DNA from: CBDCYN01 sp965224205
GTDB taxonomy: Bacteria > Planctomycetota > Phycisphaerae > Phycisphaerales > Phycisphaeraceae
Direction of reading: 5' to 3'
DNA: 64,000 bases
NCBI GenBank assembly: GCA_965224205.1
Contig: CBDCYN010000023.1
Span: forward strand, 554,994-618,993
Numbering within the stretch: position 1 is the first letter of the stretch; each line of letters begins with the position of its first letter. Positions 8,311 to 19,100 of this stretch are shown here, in pieces. The notes beneath the pieces are model-generated. The model did no database searches, was not told the DNA's origin, and saw only the letters and a list, made by a program, of their open reading frames with translations. Made by a program: the position numbers and the translations under genes.

Positions 8311-8922
8311 TCAATAATCGCCATATCCGCAAGAGGTGAAGTAGTTTTGGCACTCGGTGGGCGTGACGTCTGTCAGGGCATCGGCGATGGCGTCTTGGAG
8401 CGTGCCGAAGGTCTTGGCGGCGACGCGGCGTAGCCACGCCTTGACCTTGCTCCACAGCTTCTCGATCAGGTTCAGGTCCGGGCTGTACGGGGGCAGGTAC
8501 CACAGGTCGGCGTCGACGGCCTCGATCGCTTCGCGCACCGCGGCGGCTTGGTGACTCGAGAGATTGTCCATCACGACCACGTCACCCGGGCGCAACGACG
8601 GGGCCAAGAACTGCTGGGTGTAGGCCAGGAACGTCGCCGAGTTCATCGGGCCATCGACCACGACCGTCGCACCTTGGATCACCCCGTCGAGCCGGATCGC
8701 GCTGAGCATCGTGAGCGTCTTCCAGCGGCCGTGCGGGGTGCGGTCCACGCAACGCTGCCCGATCGGCGACCAGCCATACAGCCGGGTCATATCCGTCTTG
8801 GCCCCAGATTCGTCGAGGAAAACCAGATGGGCCGGGTCCACGAACCGCCGGGCGATCGTGAAGTTGTGGCGGCGTTGGGCCACGTCGGGGCGATCTTGCT
8901 CGGCGGCGATCAGCGACTTCTT
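8311..8922 (-). CDS. IS630 OrfB, DDE transposase domain (copy 3)
   Basis: 204 codons from the overlap with orfA (KKSLIAAEQDRPDV) to NYFTSCGYGDY. The DDE residues are intact in VFLDESGAKTD, VVMDNLSSHQ and NLIEKLWSKVKAW. An in-frame ATG at 8958 inside orfA exists but is probably not a true start. Confidence 0.85.
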   Translation of the reverse strand, partial: KKSLIAAEQDRPDVAQRRHNFTIARRFVDPAHLVFLDESGAKTDMTRLYGWSPIGQRCVDRTPHGRWKTLTMLSAIRLDGVIQGATVVVDGPMNSATFLAYTQQFLAPSLRPGDVVVMDNLSSHQAAAVREAIEAVDADLWYLPPYSPDLNLIEKLWSKVKAWLRRVAAKTFGTLQDAIADALTDVTPTECQNYFTSCGYGDY

Positions 8923-9245
8923 TTGAGCGACAGCCCCAGCCGCTTCAACGCCCGGCACACCGTCGATTCCACGACGCCCAGGTTCAGCATCGCCCTCAAC
9001 TGCTTGGCCGTGATCCCCGGCTTGGCCGCCACCGCCTCACGCATCCGTTGCTCATCGGCCGCCGTAAGCTTGACCGACCCCTTGGGCCCCGGCACCCCCG
9101 GCGTCAACACGCCCCGGCGGTGCCGATCACACCAGTCGCGAACCGTCGACCTCGCCACCCGAAACTGTCGTGATACCCCCGTGATCGTCTGACCCGACTC
9201 GGCGGCCCATACCACCCGCTTACGTAGATCCATCGAATACGCCAT
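8910..9245 (-). CDS. IS630 OrfA, HTH DNA-binding protein (copy 3)
   Basis: 111 residues, intact (MAYSMDLRKRVVWAAESGQ to LGLSLKRSR). Same two-HTH layout as copy 2 with diverged sequence, for example VSRQFRVARSTVRDWCD and KQLRAMLNLGVVESTVCRAL. Confidence 0.9.
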   Translation of the reverse strand: MAYSMDLRKRVVWAAESGQTITGVSRQFRVARSTVRDWCDRHRRGVLTPGVPGPKGSVKLTAADEQRMREAVAAKPGITAKQLRAMLNLGVVESTVCRALKRLGLSLKRSR

Positions 9246-9372
9246 GACCTTGGCCTCCTTGCCAGAAATCTCTCTTATCGGCCAGCGGCGATTAATTACG
9301 CCAAGCGCTCTAAATCGGCAAAGCTCTCACTCACAACAACGGCCAGCGCCGTAAATCTCTCTGTTGTGGTCC

Positions 9373-9565
9373 CTCCTCTGCCAAAACGCCAAAACTGCCA
9401 ATACCCTCTCTCACGACTCAGGAACACTGATCCACTGACAGCATGTGGGGGTTTTGGCAGCAGGCTGCGACAATCCGCCGCCCCCGAGACCCCGCGGGTC
9501 CTTTTTCGAACCCCGGTTCTGCATGACCGACGGAAAAGCAGGAAACCACGGTTTTGTTTGTTTCC
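9373..9565 (+). repeat. 193-bp repeat, left copy (inverted partner at 38014-38208)
   Basis: This stretch matches the reverse complement of 38014-38208 almost base for base, from CTCCTC...TGCCAAAACGCC to GTTTTGTTTGTTTCC. It contains several GCCAAAAC/GTTTTGGC units, a hairpin GACCCCGCGGGTC and no convincing ORF. In both places a small gene with a phage-packaging-like sequence lies just downstream in the same relative orientation. Function unknown: origin, cos/pac-like site, or leader RNA. Confidence 0.8.
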
Positions 9566-9596
9566 GGCGCTGAGTAACGCCTGATGAGATGTGAGA

Positions 9597-9630
9597 GGGT
9601 GCGGCGGGATGTGACGCCGCACCCCTTTTT
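9597..9630 (+). terminator. Rho-independent terminator-like hairpin
   Basis: GGGTGCGGCG (9597-9606) pairs perfectly with CGCCGCACCC (9615-9624) around an 8-base loop, followed by C and five T. It lies just before the ATG at 9635, so it would end a plus-strand transcript that crosses the 193-bp repeat, or act as an attenuator of the next gene. Confidence 0.7.
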
Positions 9631-9634
9631 GATC

Positions 9635-9973
9635 ATGGAACCCGGACAACTTGACCAGATCGTTCTGCTACTGATCCGCGGCAGCACTGCCGAACACGCC
9701 GAAAGCCAGTGCTGCATTCAGTTCGGTATGAGCCTCACCGACGCCAAGGCCGCCGTAGTCGAGGCCCGGCAGGTGATCACTCTCGCCGCTGACTTCCACC
9801 GCGACGGGCAGTTCGGCCTGGCCATCCGTAGGCTCAACGACCTTTATCAGAGCTGCCTCGACGACGAAGAGCACGCCGCGGTTCTGGCTGCCCAAAAGGA
9901 ACTTAGCCGCATGATGGGCCTGCACGGGAAGATGCCTTCAGCCGACGGTCGGGTCGGATTCGATGCCGATTGA
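9635..9973 (+). CDS. Small TerS-like protein (phage DNA-packaging type, tentative)
   Basis: The product has 112 residues from ATG 9635; the frame is open from 9584, but that part runs through the terminator stem. An N-terminal HTH-like part (LDQIVLLLIRGSTAEHAESQ...LTDAKAAVVEARQVI) is followed by an amphipathic helical hairpin, LAIRRLNDLYQSCLDDEEH then VLAAQKELSRMMGLHG. The pattern RLxDLY...A...KEL..LLGL recurs in small proteins encoded just before terminase large subunits in many phages. The family call is from pattern memory only. No terminase large subunit, portal or capsid gene is nearby. Confidence 0.45.
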   Translation: MEPGQLDQIVLLLIRGSTAEHAESQCCIQFGMSLTDAKAAVVEARQVITLAADFHRDGQFGLAIRRLNDLYQSCLDDEEHAAVLAAQKELSRMMGLHGKMPSADGRVGFDAD

Positions 9974-10125
9974 CTGTGAGACGACACAGTAGGATCCACA
10001 GGGTCCGTAGGATCTACGGCATTACCCATGCCTAAGTTGTCCATCAAGGCAACAAGGGCTTCGCCTTGTTCCAACACGCGTCCTGAACTGCCCACATAGC
10101 GCAACCCCGAACAGAGCGTCGTCAT
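9847..10125 (-). CDS. Possible small ORF coupled to the giant gene
   Basis: An ATG at 10125 overlaps the stop codon of the giant gene as TGATG. The 92-residue frame begins MTTLCSGLRYVGSSGRVLEQ and has a DPTDPVDPT stretch. The second half is antisense to the small packaging-like gene and looks non-coding. No family recognised. The arrangement suggests translational coupling, but the evidence is weak. Confidence 0.25.
   Translation of the reverse strand: MTTLCSGLRYVGSSGRVLEQGEALVALMDNLGMGNAVDPTDPVDPTVSSHSQSASNPTRPSAEGIFPCRPIMRLSSFWAARTAACSSSSRQL
10051..10070. terminator. Hairpin between convergent genes
   Basis: AACAAGG and CCTTGTT flank a GCTTCG loop. It stands between the 3' ends of the small plus-strand gene and the minus-strand giant gene, so it may act on both transcripts. 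It lacks a T run. Confidence 0.35.
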
Positions 10126-13100
10126 CAATACCCCAACCGGACGGCCACGTCCTCCAGATCCGTCAAGACCAGCCGTTGGGAACGAGAAAGCTCCGGCCAG
10201 TCGTATCGCGTTTCAGATCGGACCGGGATCACGTCGAGGTCGTCGACCGAATTGGCGGTCAGCCTGATGCCAGACGCGAGAGTCGGAACCATCAGCCCCC
10301 CGTCATCATCGTGCTCTAGCCCCATCGCATGACCCACTTCATGAATCAATACCGTCAACAAATCCATCCGGCCAAACGCGTCGCTATTCAACATTGCCCG
10401 CAGCCCGTCAGAAGATCGGTGACGGAACTCGGTGTCATCTTCGGGTGTCTCGTCGATGAACCAACCGTGGCCGGCTGCGTCTTTGTCGATCTGGATCACG
10501 TGGTCTGCATAAGCTCCGAGCGTCAGGCCCGGCAGGTCCGTGATCTGGATCGTGACGTTGGAAAGATCGATGCTCGGTGCATGCGAGCCAAGCGTCATCG
10601 ACAAACGGCGGGCAGCCTCTGCAAGAATCGGGGCCAATGCGTCGTAGGTGAGAACATCACCCGCTTCAGCGGGTTGCGTAGCGGGTGCCGACGCCATCAA
10701 AGCGGCCGAGGGGGTCGCGAAAGCCGGGTCATCCGTCTTGACCCGTACATCGTCGAAATCAGCCGGGCCGTCAGTGGCCAGCAACCCGAATTGGCCATCG
10801 ACCGTCACGGCGTTGAACGCGTGCCCTAGCACCGTTTGGCCGTCGACTGTAACACTCACGGTCGAACCTTTTAGCGCCACACCCAGCGTGTAATCCACAC
10901 CCGTATCGATCGTCGTCGTGACGACCGCGTCGTTCACCCAACCTCTCTTCGCCGTGTGGTGGCCGATAACCACTTCGTCTGCGACCGCGTCGATCATGAC
11001 AAACTTGAAGCTCACGTCACCGTAGCGATCGAAGATAAACCCGGCGCGGCCTTCCGTATTGACGTTAGCGTTCAGCTCCAGATAGGACGATACGTGCAGG
11101 TTATCTGGGCCCAGGTCGATCAGGCTCATCCCGGTCTCGCTGCCGGGGGTCACGCCGTATCGTCCGTCGCTTACAGTCCACGACCCGGCCGTGTCGCCGG
11201 TGAACCGGTCCGCCACGCCGTCTTCAAAGTCTTCCGTCTCGTCGAACGTCACCTGCGGCGGCAGGATCTGGACCTGGATGTTGTCGAACGCCCCTCGGGC
11301 GTTGTCCGACCCCACGCCGACCAGGCCCCAGTTCAGGCCGTACGAAAAACCGTCCACCACACGCGGCTGATACGTGTGGCTGAACACGTCGCTGTTATTG
11401 AGCACCAGGGTCGCGTTCAACCCGTTCACCGCCAGCAAAAGGTTGAAGTATTTCCCGGACTTCACCCCACCCGGCACAGGGGCCTGCTCGTCGACGTGCC
11501 AGCCGGTCGCGTCGCGGTGGCCCATCACCAGCTTGTTGATCGACACGTCCAACCCCGCGAACTTGAAGTCGTCCTTGGACTGGTAGTCGAAGATCATGTA
11601 GCTGTTCGCCTTCCACCCGGCGGTAGGCTTGATCGCCATCACCGAGGCTTGCAGCTCGAAGTAACCCGGCAACGCGTCCCCAACGTGGAACACCGACACC
11701 GCGTCGCTGCCCAGCGATTCAGCCGAGACCGTCAACACGCCGTTTTGGACCGACCACACACCGCTGTCGGTAAAGAACCCGGTCATCTGCGGCTGATCAA
11801 ACCCGGCCGAGCGCAGCACGTCACGCTTACCGCCCGGGATGTTCCCGGCTTGCGGGTCGTCCGGGGCGCCGGTCTGGGCCTGCCAGGCGAAGTCCTGTTG
11901 ACGTACAAGACCCAGTTCGCCGAACGGCTCGCCATTGCGTGCCGGGTCGGCGCTGGCCCCGATATCACCCACGCGAGTGGGATCCGCCCCGTCGGAGCTC
12001 GACAACGCGTAGAGGAACTCAGACAGCTGCGGCTGGAGCGTGCGAGACACCGTGCCCATCCCGAACGGCGCGAACGGCACAAGGTAGCTGTTGAACTCGC
12101 CCACCCAGTCGATGAGCCGGTCGCCGCCGGTGTTGCCGATCAGCACGTCCCGGCCGGCCCCACCGTAGGCGCGGTCTTCGTAAGTGGGATGCGTGTCGGG
12201 CTGATCGTTGGCGTCGCTATTCGTCGAGTGGTCATCGTCTGCGTTCATCAGATCGTCGCCCCAGCCGCCGTAGAGGTCGTCACGACCGGTGCCGCCCACG
12301 AGCCAGTCGTTACCCATGTCGCCGAAGATCTTGTCGTCGCCGTCGGTAAAGAAGGTGACCCCATCGACAATCCCCACGATTGGCCCCTCGTCGGCGTTGA
12401 AGTTCAGCAGGAAGCCGTCGATCTTGCTCAGCGGATCGAATTCGTCGTACGCGGCAAACTCTCCGCCCTGCAACAAGCCGTACCCGAGCACGTCGCCCGG
12501 ATTCACTGGGTTCGAGTAGAACCCCGGCAATGCTTCGGCGCCGGACGCCGCGTCGTCCCCGGAACCGCCGTGCAGCCAGTCGTCGCCCCAGCCGCCGTAA
12601 AGGATATCGTCAGAGTGGTGCGGGACCGTCTCACCGTCAAACTCATCAGCGGTGCCCACCCAATCGGGGTCGACGCTGAAGGGCGTGAGGTCCACCGCCT
12701 TCTTCAACTGCCCGGCGATGTTGATCGTCGCCTGTTGGATGCTGCCAGGGGTGGAGATCTCCTCGTTGAGGACGTTGCCGTTGCTGTCCTTCGAGCTGGG
12801 GTCGCTGGCCAGCAGCGGGGCCACGCCGTGCAGCGGCTCACCCACGGTCGCATTGTTGCGGCTTGTGACGATGCGCCCATCGTCGCCGATAACCCCGTCG
12901 CTGCCCGTGCCGCCGGAGATCCAGTCGTTGCCGTACCCGCCGATGAGGTCATCGTCCTGGCCCTCGCCGAACGCGATGTCGTCACCCTTCTGCCCGTAGA
13001 TCGCGTCGTCGCCCGACTCGCCGTGAAGCTCATCAGCGGCGCCGATGTCCGCCGCAGGCGCAGCGCCACGTTCCCCGCCCGGGGTGTAATCGAGCAGTTG

Positions 13101-16100
13101 TGGGGCTCTCGGGATGAGGCGAAGCCCACCGGTGTAGTCGTCGTACACAAAGCTGCGGTAGGTGGACGCCGCGTTAGCACCGGCGCCGGTGACCGCACGG
13201 AAGATATCGCCGTTGTCACCCAAGATGACGTCTGCGTCCCGTGCGTGGCCGCCGTCCACGGTCACGACCGTGTCGCCCGCCGCGTTGAGGCTTGCGTCGC
13301 CGAGGTGGTTGCGGGAGATGTCGGTGCCCGCCCCACCGAAGATGAGGTCCGAACCGTCCGGGCGGCGATCGGGCGTCGTGAGGCTGAACAGGTCTGAGTT
13401 GCCGCCGACGATGTCGTCCTGACCGAGGTTGCCGAAGATGACGTCGTCGCCGCCGTTGCCCTCGATGTAGTCGTCACCGTCTGTGCCGAGCCCGTCGAGA
13501 TCCTCGACCGAGGCGTCGACGGTCAACACGCCCGCGGTGCGGTCAGCTCCGACCGTGATGTCGATTGAGCCGTCGCCCTGGATCGTGTCGTTGCCGAGCT
13601 GGCCGAAGATCTGGTCGTCGTGGGCGCCGCCGGCGATATAGTCGTCCCCGAAACGATTACCGGTGGTCGTGTTCTTATGATCGACCAGCGTGATCTCCCA
13701 GTTGCCCCACACCGGCGTGCCGGTCAGCGCGGGGATGTTCTGCGCTGCCGCCCCGACCTGGACCTGGCCGTCGAGATCGAACAGCGCGCCGGGGATCGGC
13801 CGGGCGTTGTCCGCGTCGACCGCCTGTTCCCGGAACCGCGGGTTGGTGAAGTCACTCAGGGCCGCTCCGTTACGGTCGAGCGTGACGTTGTCGCCGAAGA
13901 CCAGGTCGTCCTGGGCCCCGCCGTCGAGGTGGTCGCCGAACGCCCCGCCGACAATCACATCCTCGTCGCCGTCGCCGTAGACCGTATCGACGCCGCCCAG
14001 GGCGTTGTCGGTGATCGTGGCGTGAAGGGCATATTCCTTGCGGTCCGTCACGACACCGAGCTGGGTCACCGTGACCGAGCCGAACCGGACCTCACCGAAG
14101 TCACCGATCACCAAGTCATTCCCAGCATTGCCGCGGACGAGATCGTCACCAGTGCCGGCAAGGACGACGTCGTCTTGGTCGTCGCCGAAGATTGTGTCGT
14201 CACCGCCCAGACCGGTGTCCTTGGTGCGAATGCGATCAAGGGTCGTCGGGTCCCCGTCAAACGGTGAAGCCAGGTTGTACTCGAAGATACCTTGGTCGCC
14301 GACGATGACGTCGTGCCCGTCCCACAGCCCGGGCGTCTGGAGGTCGCCGTGGATCAAGTCGGCGCCCACGCCGCCCAGCACGTGGTCGCTGCCGGCGTTC
14401 CCGCTGATCGTGTCGTCACCACCCGTCGCCTCGGTCATGTCGGTCGTCACGACGTCGGTGATGAGGTTGTTGAGCAGCAGGATCTCCCCGTTGTCGCCGA
14501 TGATGTAATCCCTAAGATCCACCGACCCACCCGAACCGGCCGCGTTGTCCCCGAAAAGCGTATCCCCGCCCGTGCCCCCAAGCACGACGTCACTGCCCGC
14601 ATCGCCCGAGACGATGTCGCCCCCGCCGAGGCTGTCACGGAACGTGCGGACGATATCCAGGGTCGACAGGTCCGGGTCCAACGCGTCGTCGTAGATCAGC
14701 TCGCCGTTGTCGCCCAGCAGGATGTCGTCGCCCCCGCTACCCGACAGCACATCCGGCGAGCTGTTGACCCCGCCGAGGACGACGTCGTCGCCCGCGTTCC
14801 CGGTGATCGTGTCGGCCCCGCCGGTCTCGTTCGCGATATCGGTGGTACGGATCAGGCGGATCCTTGGGTATTCACCCGAGACCAACGGGTCATACACCAG
14901 CTCACCGTTGTCGCCGATCAGGACGTCGCCGCCATCCGCTGCACCGGCGCCGGCCGTCGCATCGTCACCGTACAGCGTGTCGCCCGCGAAGCCGCCCAAG
15001 ACGGTGTCCACGCCGGCGCCACCATGGATGACATCCTCGCCACCGAAGGCGATGTGGATCGACTGCGCCTGCTTCGTCCGGGTTTCAGCGGTTTCGCCGA
15101 AGACGGGGATATCCCCGGGTGCCCGCACCGGGGTGTAATCGATCCGGCCGTTGTCACCGAAGATCGTGTCGTCGCCGGCGTTGCCCTGGAGGTCGGGGTC
15201 GCCGCCGGGACCACCAAAGATCGTGTCGTCGCCACCGTTGCCGATGATCGTATCTGCACCGCCCGTGGTCTCGCCGATGCTCAAGATCAGCGACGGGTCT
15301 CGCAGCACCCCATCGGTCTGAAGCTCGCCCTGCCCAAAGATGCTAAACCGGCTGGTGCTGTCCGGGACCACGTTCCAGTCCTCGATCAGCGTCAGGGTGT
15401 CGCCAGTGTTGCTGGCGATGATGCGGCCCTGATCCTTGCCCGTGCCCGCGGTGATGAAGACCTGTAGACCCGCCAGCTCCCCATCGGGGTACTGTTCGTT
15501 TACAGGGAACGCGTCCGACGAGCCGATCGCGCGGGTTAACATCGAAGCGGTCGCGCTGGCCACGTCACCACGGAACGGCACGAGGTTGACCAGCGCCGGG
15601 ATAAAATCATTGTCTAGGTTGGGTGCTTGCGGAGCGTCGCCTAGCCGAGTGATCAGCTCGCCGGTCTCCCCGGTGTAATCGATCCGGCCCAGATCGCCGA
15701 ACAGGGTATCGCCGCCGGAGCCTCCAACGATGTGGTCGTCGCCCGCGTTGCCGAAGACGATCAGCGGGATCGACGAATCGCCGCCCATGAGGGTGTCGTT
15801 GCCTTCACCGAGATCGATCGTGACGCGCCCGTCGAGCGGATCAATGACTCTGAACCGGGTCGTCGAGTCGAAGCCCTCTTCGTCGAACGCCTGGTCGACC
15901 GTTAGGGTTGTCGCCGTGTTGGACGCGATCTTGCGGACCTGCCCCACACCCAAGCCCTCAGTGATATGCAGGAGCTTCCCGGCCAGGCTGTCGGCCGCCC
16001 CGAAGATCCCCGCCGCGTTGGTGATCGTCGTGTCCGTGAAGGAGGTGAGGGCCTCGTCCACGAGCAGCTCGACGGTATCGTCTCTGAGCGAGACGGTGAC

Positions 16101-19100
16101 CGTGTCCTGGCCGCGATCGGTGCGGATGACGGTCCAGGTGCGGAAGCCACTCTCACCGGTCTCGAGATCGACACGCGCCCCGGTCGCCTCAACGGTCATG
16201 TCGTTGTCCCCGTCGCCCAGGTTGATCTCGACGTATTCGAGGTCGCCGTAGGTGATGCCGCCCGGGAAGAGCTTCGCGGAGCTGCCGAAGCCGACGACCG
16301 TGTCGATGCCCATGCCTAGACCGGAGAGATTGACTTCATACCCTTCCAGGGTCGACTCGCTAAGCCGGCCGCTGAAGGAGGCCACGCTGTCGCTGTCGTT
16401 GACAATCAGCCAGTCGGACTGCTCCTCTTCAACATCGAAGAAGTTTGCGCTCTCGTTCGTGATCGCGTATCGTGTGACATCGTCCAAGGTGGCGTCGGCC
16501 GGCGCCCCGGCGGGGATTTCCCAGTCCTCGTTGACGATCAGCTCGACCGTGCCGTCCTCGTGGTCGATGAAGTCGACGATGAGTCGGAACTGGTCCACCA
16601 GCGCCTCGGACCGCTCGTGGCTGACCGCGGTGAATTCAACCGACTTGCCCTTGAGGTCCTCGAGCTCGATCACGCCCACGACGTCCAACACGTCCTGCTT
16701 GAGCACGGTGATCGAATCAGCGGTGACCGCCTGCGCATCGCCCGTGGGGGGCTTGATGTTGGTCTCACCGGGCAACATCAGCGGGCCGACCACCGCCAGT
16801 GAGCCGAACCCGCCGCCGCCCTGGATCAGCAGCGGGCCCTGTACCGGGGCCACCGTGTGCAGCTGAGGCGCGAAGACCTTCACATCCCCGCCGTCGACCA
16901 CCGGATCGTCGATCGCGAAGACCGCAACCTCCTGCGGGATGAACCAGTTCGCGGGCGTGAACGTGAGCACGGTCTTGTCGACCGCGAGTTGCACCGCCGC
17001 GTCCACGACCAGCGACGTGACCGTTTCCTCGGGCCGCACGCGCACCTCGACGTCTTGCGTCGGCGGGCTCGTGAGCACGACCGTATACGTATCGACCCGG
17101 CCCAGGCCCAGCGCATCGGCGGTCGCGCTGCTGTCGGCCGGCAGGGAAAGCCGAAGTGAGAGGCTGTTGGGGTCGGTGGGCGTGAAGTCGTTGACTTCGA
17201 CGGACGGCGTGGCCGTGATCGTAATCTTACCGTCATCCGCCAGCAGGCTCTGGACCTGCGCCAGCGTGAGGTTCAGGGTGGCCTGCGCGGTCGTGCTGGT
17301 GATCGTGCCACCCGAGAGGGCTTCTTCGAAGACGTTCCCCAACGCGATCCCTTCAGCCTCGAGTGTGATGAACTCCGTGTCCAGGTCCAGGTCTGCCGTG
17401 GCGTCCACGATCAGCGTCGCGTCCCCACCCGGGACAAACGCGGCGTCCGGAGCGAACTTAAATTCGAGCGTGTTGCCCGTGAAGACCGTGTCCTCGATCG
17501 TGACCGGCTCGTCGAACGACGGGATGATCGAACCGTCAAACTCGATCACATCGGTCGATCCCCGAGTCTGCGTGATCAGCACACCCGGTGCGTCGTAGTC
17601 GGCGATCGACGCGTTCAGCCGTCGCACCAGCGCCCCGTCGTAACCCGGCTCGACATAGGAGTAGTTGACGACGATGGTGCCACCGACCTTCACGGGCTTG
17701 CCTGCCGCGTTTACGAACAGGACTGTATTGGAGAAGACCTGGAAGCTCACGCTGTCCGGCAGAGCCCCCCCGTCGACCGTCACCGAAACCGTCCCCTCCT
17801 TGGGCACGCGGCTGAGATCCACCGAGGTGGGGTCCTGTGCGCCCGTGGCGGGGTCGACCGCCGGGAACGTCTCCGCGGTCGCCGGGAGGGTCTGGTCGCC
17901 ATCGGCGCTGACCGTCACGCCGGTCACGTTCCCGAAGTGGAAGCCCTCGACCGTCATGTCGAAGATCGGCTCGATCGAGACCGTCTTCGGCCCGACCTCT
18001 CCGGGCATGAAGACCAGGTCGAGGGCGCGGTCGCCCGGGCCCGTCGAATCGCTGTCGTAGCTGAGGTCGACCTGGGAATCGGCGGTCAGCGTCACGGTTA
18101 CCGGTTCGGTGGGGGCGCGCGTCAGCGCCACGTCAAAGGTCTCGCCGTCGGCCTGGCCCTCCCGCAGCCGCGTGGTGCCGTCGGTCTCCGTGATGTCGAC
18201 GCCCGCCTGTTGCGCGTCGACGACCTGCATCTGTACGATCGGGATCCTCAGCCCGTCGTAGCGTGTGACCTCGATCGCGTAGTCGACCGTGTCGTAGACT
18301 TCGTAGAGGCTGCCCGCCTCCGGCTGCTCGGTCCAGGCCGAATCCAGGGACAACTCCGTGCCGGTATTGCCGATGATCCGGCGCACCTGCCCGGTCCCTG
18401 AACCCTCGACAATGCGAACGAACTTGCCGACCAGCGAGTCGGTGCCGCCGAAGTCTGCTTCGGTATCCGTAAGCGTAGCGGCGCCGGCCGAGGTCGCGGC
18501 CCCGTCCGCCGCGATGAGGCCGGGGCGTGTGAGCCAGTCGTCGCCGATCAGGGTTAGTGTGGTGGCTGTATTGGACTCGATGACCCGCGTCTTCGAGACA
18601 CCCTGCGGGGAGGTCAGGGTCAGTACCGCCCCCGAGAGGTCTTCGTCCGCGAAGGGCCCGGAATCGATCGTCAGGGTGCGGCGGGTGACCTCGGCCACCT
18701 GCTCGAGCACCACGCCGTCGGCGTTTGTGTTGGTGATCGAATCGTCGGACGTGACCTTGTGCGTGATCGCGATGTCGAACGGGCCTTCCGATACGGCGTC
18801 CGCAATCGCGATCACCTCCACGGTCTTCGGGATCCACCAATCTTCTGCCTTGAATTCGAGCCCGGCCGCTGAGAGCACCGGGCTATCGGGATCGCTCGGG
18901 TCAGAGAGCACCGTCGTCGAGAAGGGCCCGACGAACTGGATCGTCTCAAAGCCGCGGGCGACCTCGTCCGGCGCCAGCTTGGGCGCCACCGCCAAGACGT
19001 TCACCGACGACTTCGGCTCACGCGTGAGAACGACGGTGTAGGTCAACGCCATGCCGCCTTCGACGAGCTTCATCACCTCAGCAGAGGGGGTCACCACGAT

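Larger units (their letters stand above)
8297..9312 (-). mobile_element. IS630-family element, copy 3 (complete)
   Basis: The left end is TA-GAGCGTTTTGCGTCAATAA. The right end read inward is TA-GAGCGCTTGGCGTAATTAA. The left TA (8297-8298) is shared with copy 2. The right TA (9311-9312) borders unique DNA. Sequence differs from copies 1 and 2, so these are not one recent amplification. Confidence 0.9.

Noticed and set aside
9520..9560. tRNA-like T loop (TTCGAAC with GGTTCTGCATGA) within the 193-bp repeat
   Set aside because: The stems do not pair as a T arm and no other tRNA arm can be drawn.
10956..13397. Long plus-strand open frame (813 codons) and many others opposite the giant gene
   Set aside because: They are antisense shadows of GC-rich, codon-biased repeats. 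Their translations are low-complexity and lack any domain, while the minus strand shows clear RTX and protease motifs.
12110..15830. CRISPR-like periodicity on the plus strand
   Set aside because: The repeats are protein-coding RTX nonapeptide codons with diverged units and no spacer structure. No cas genes are present.
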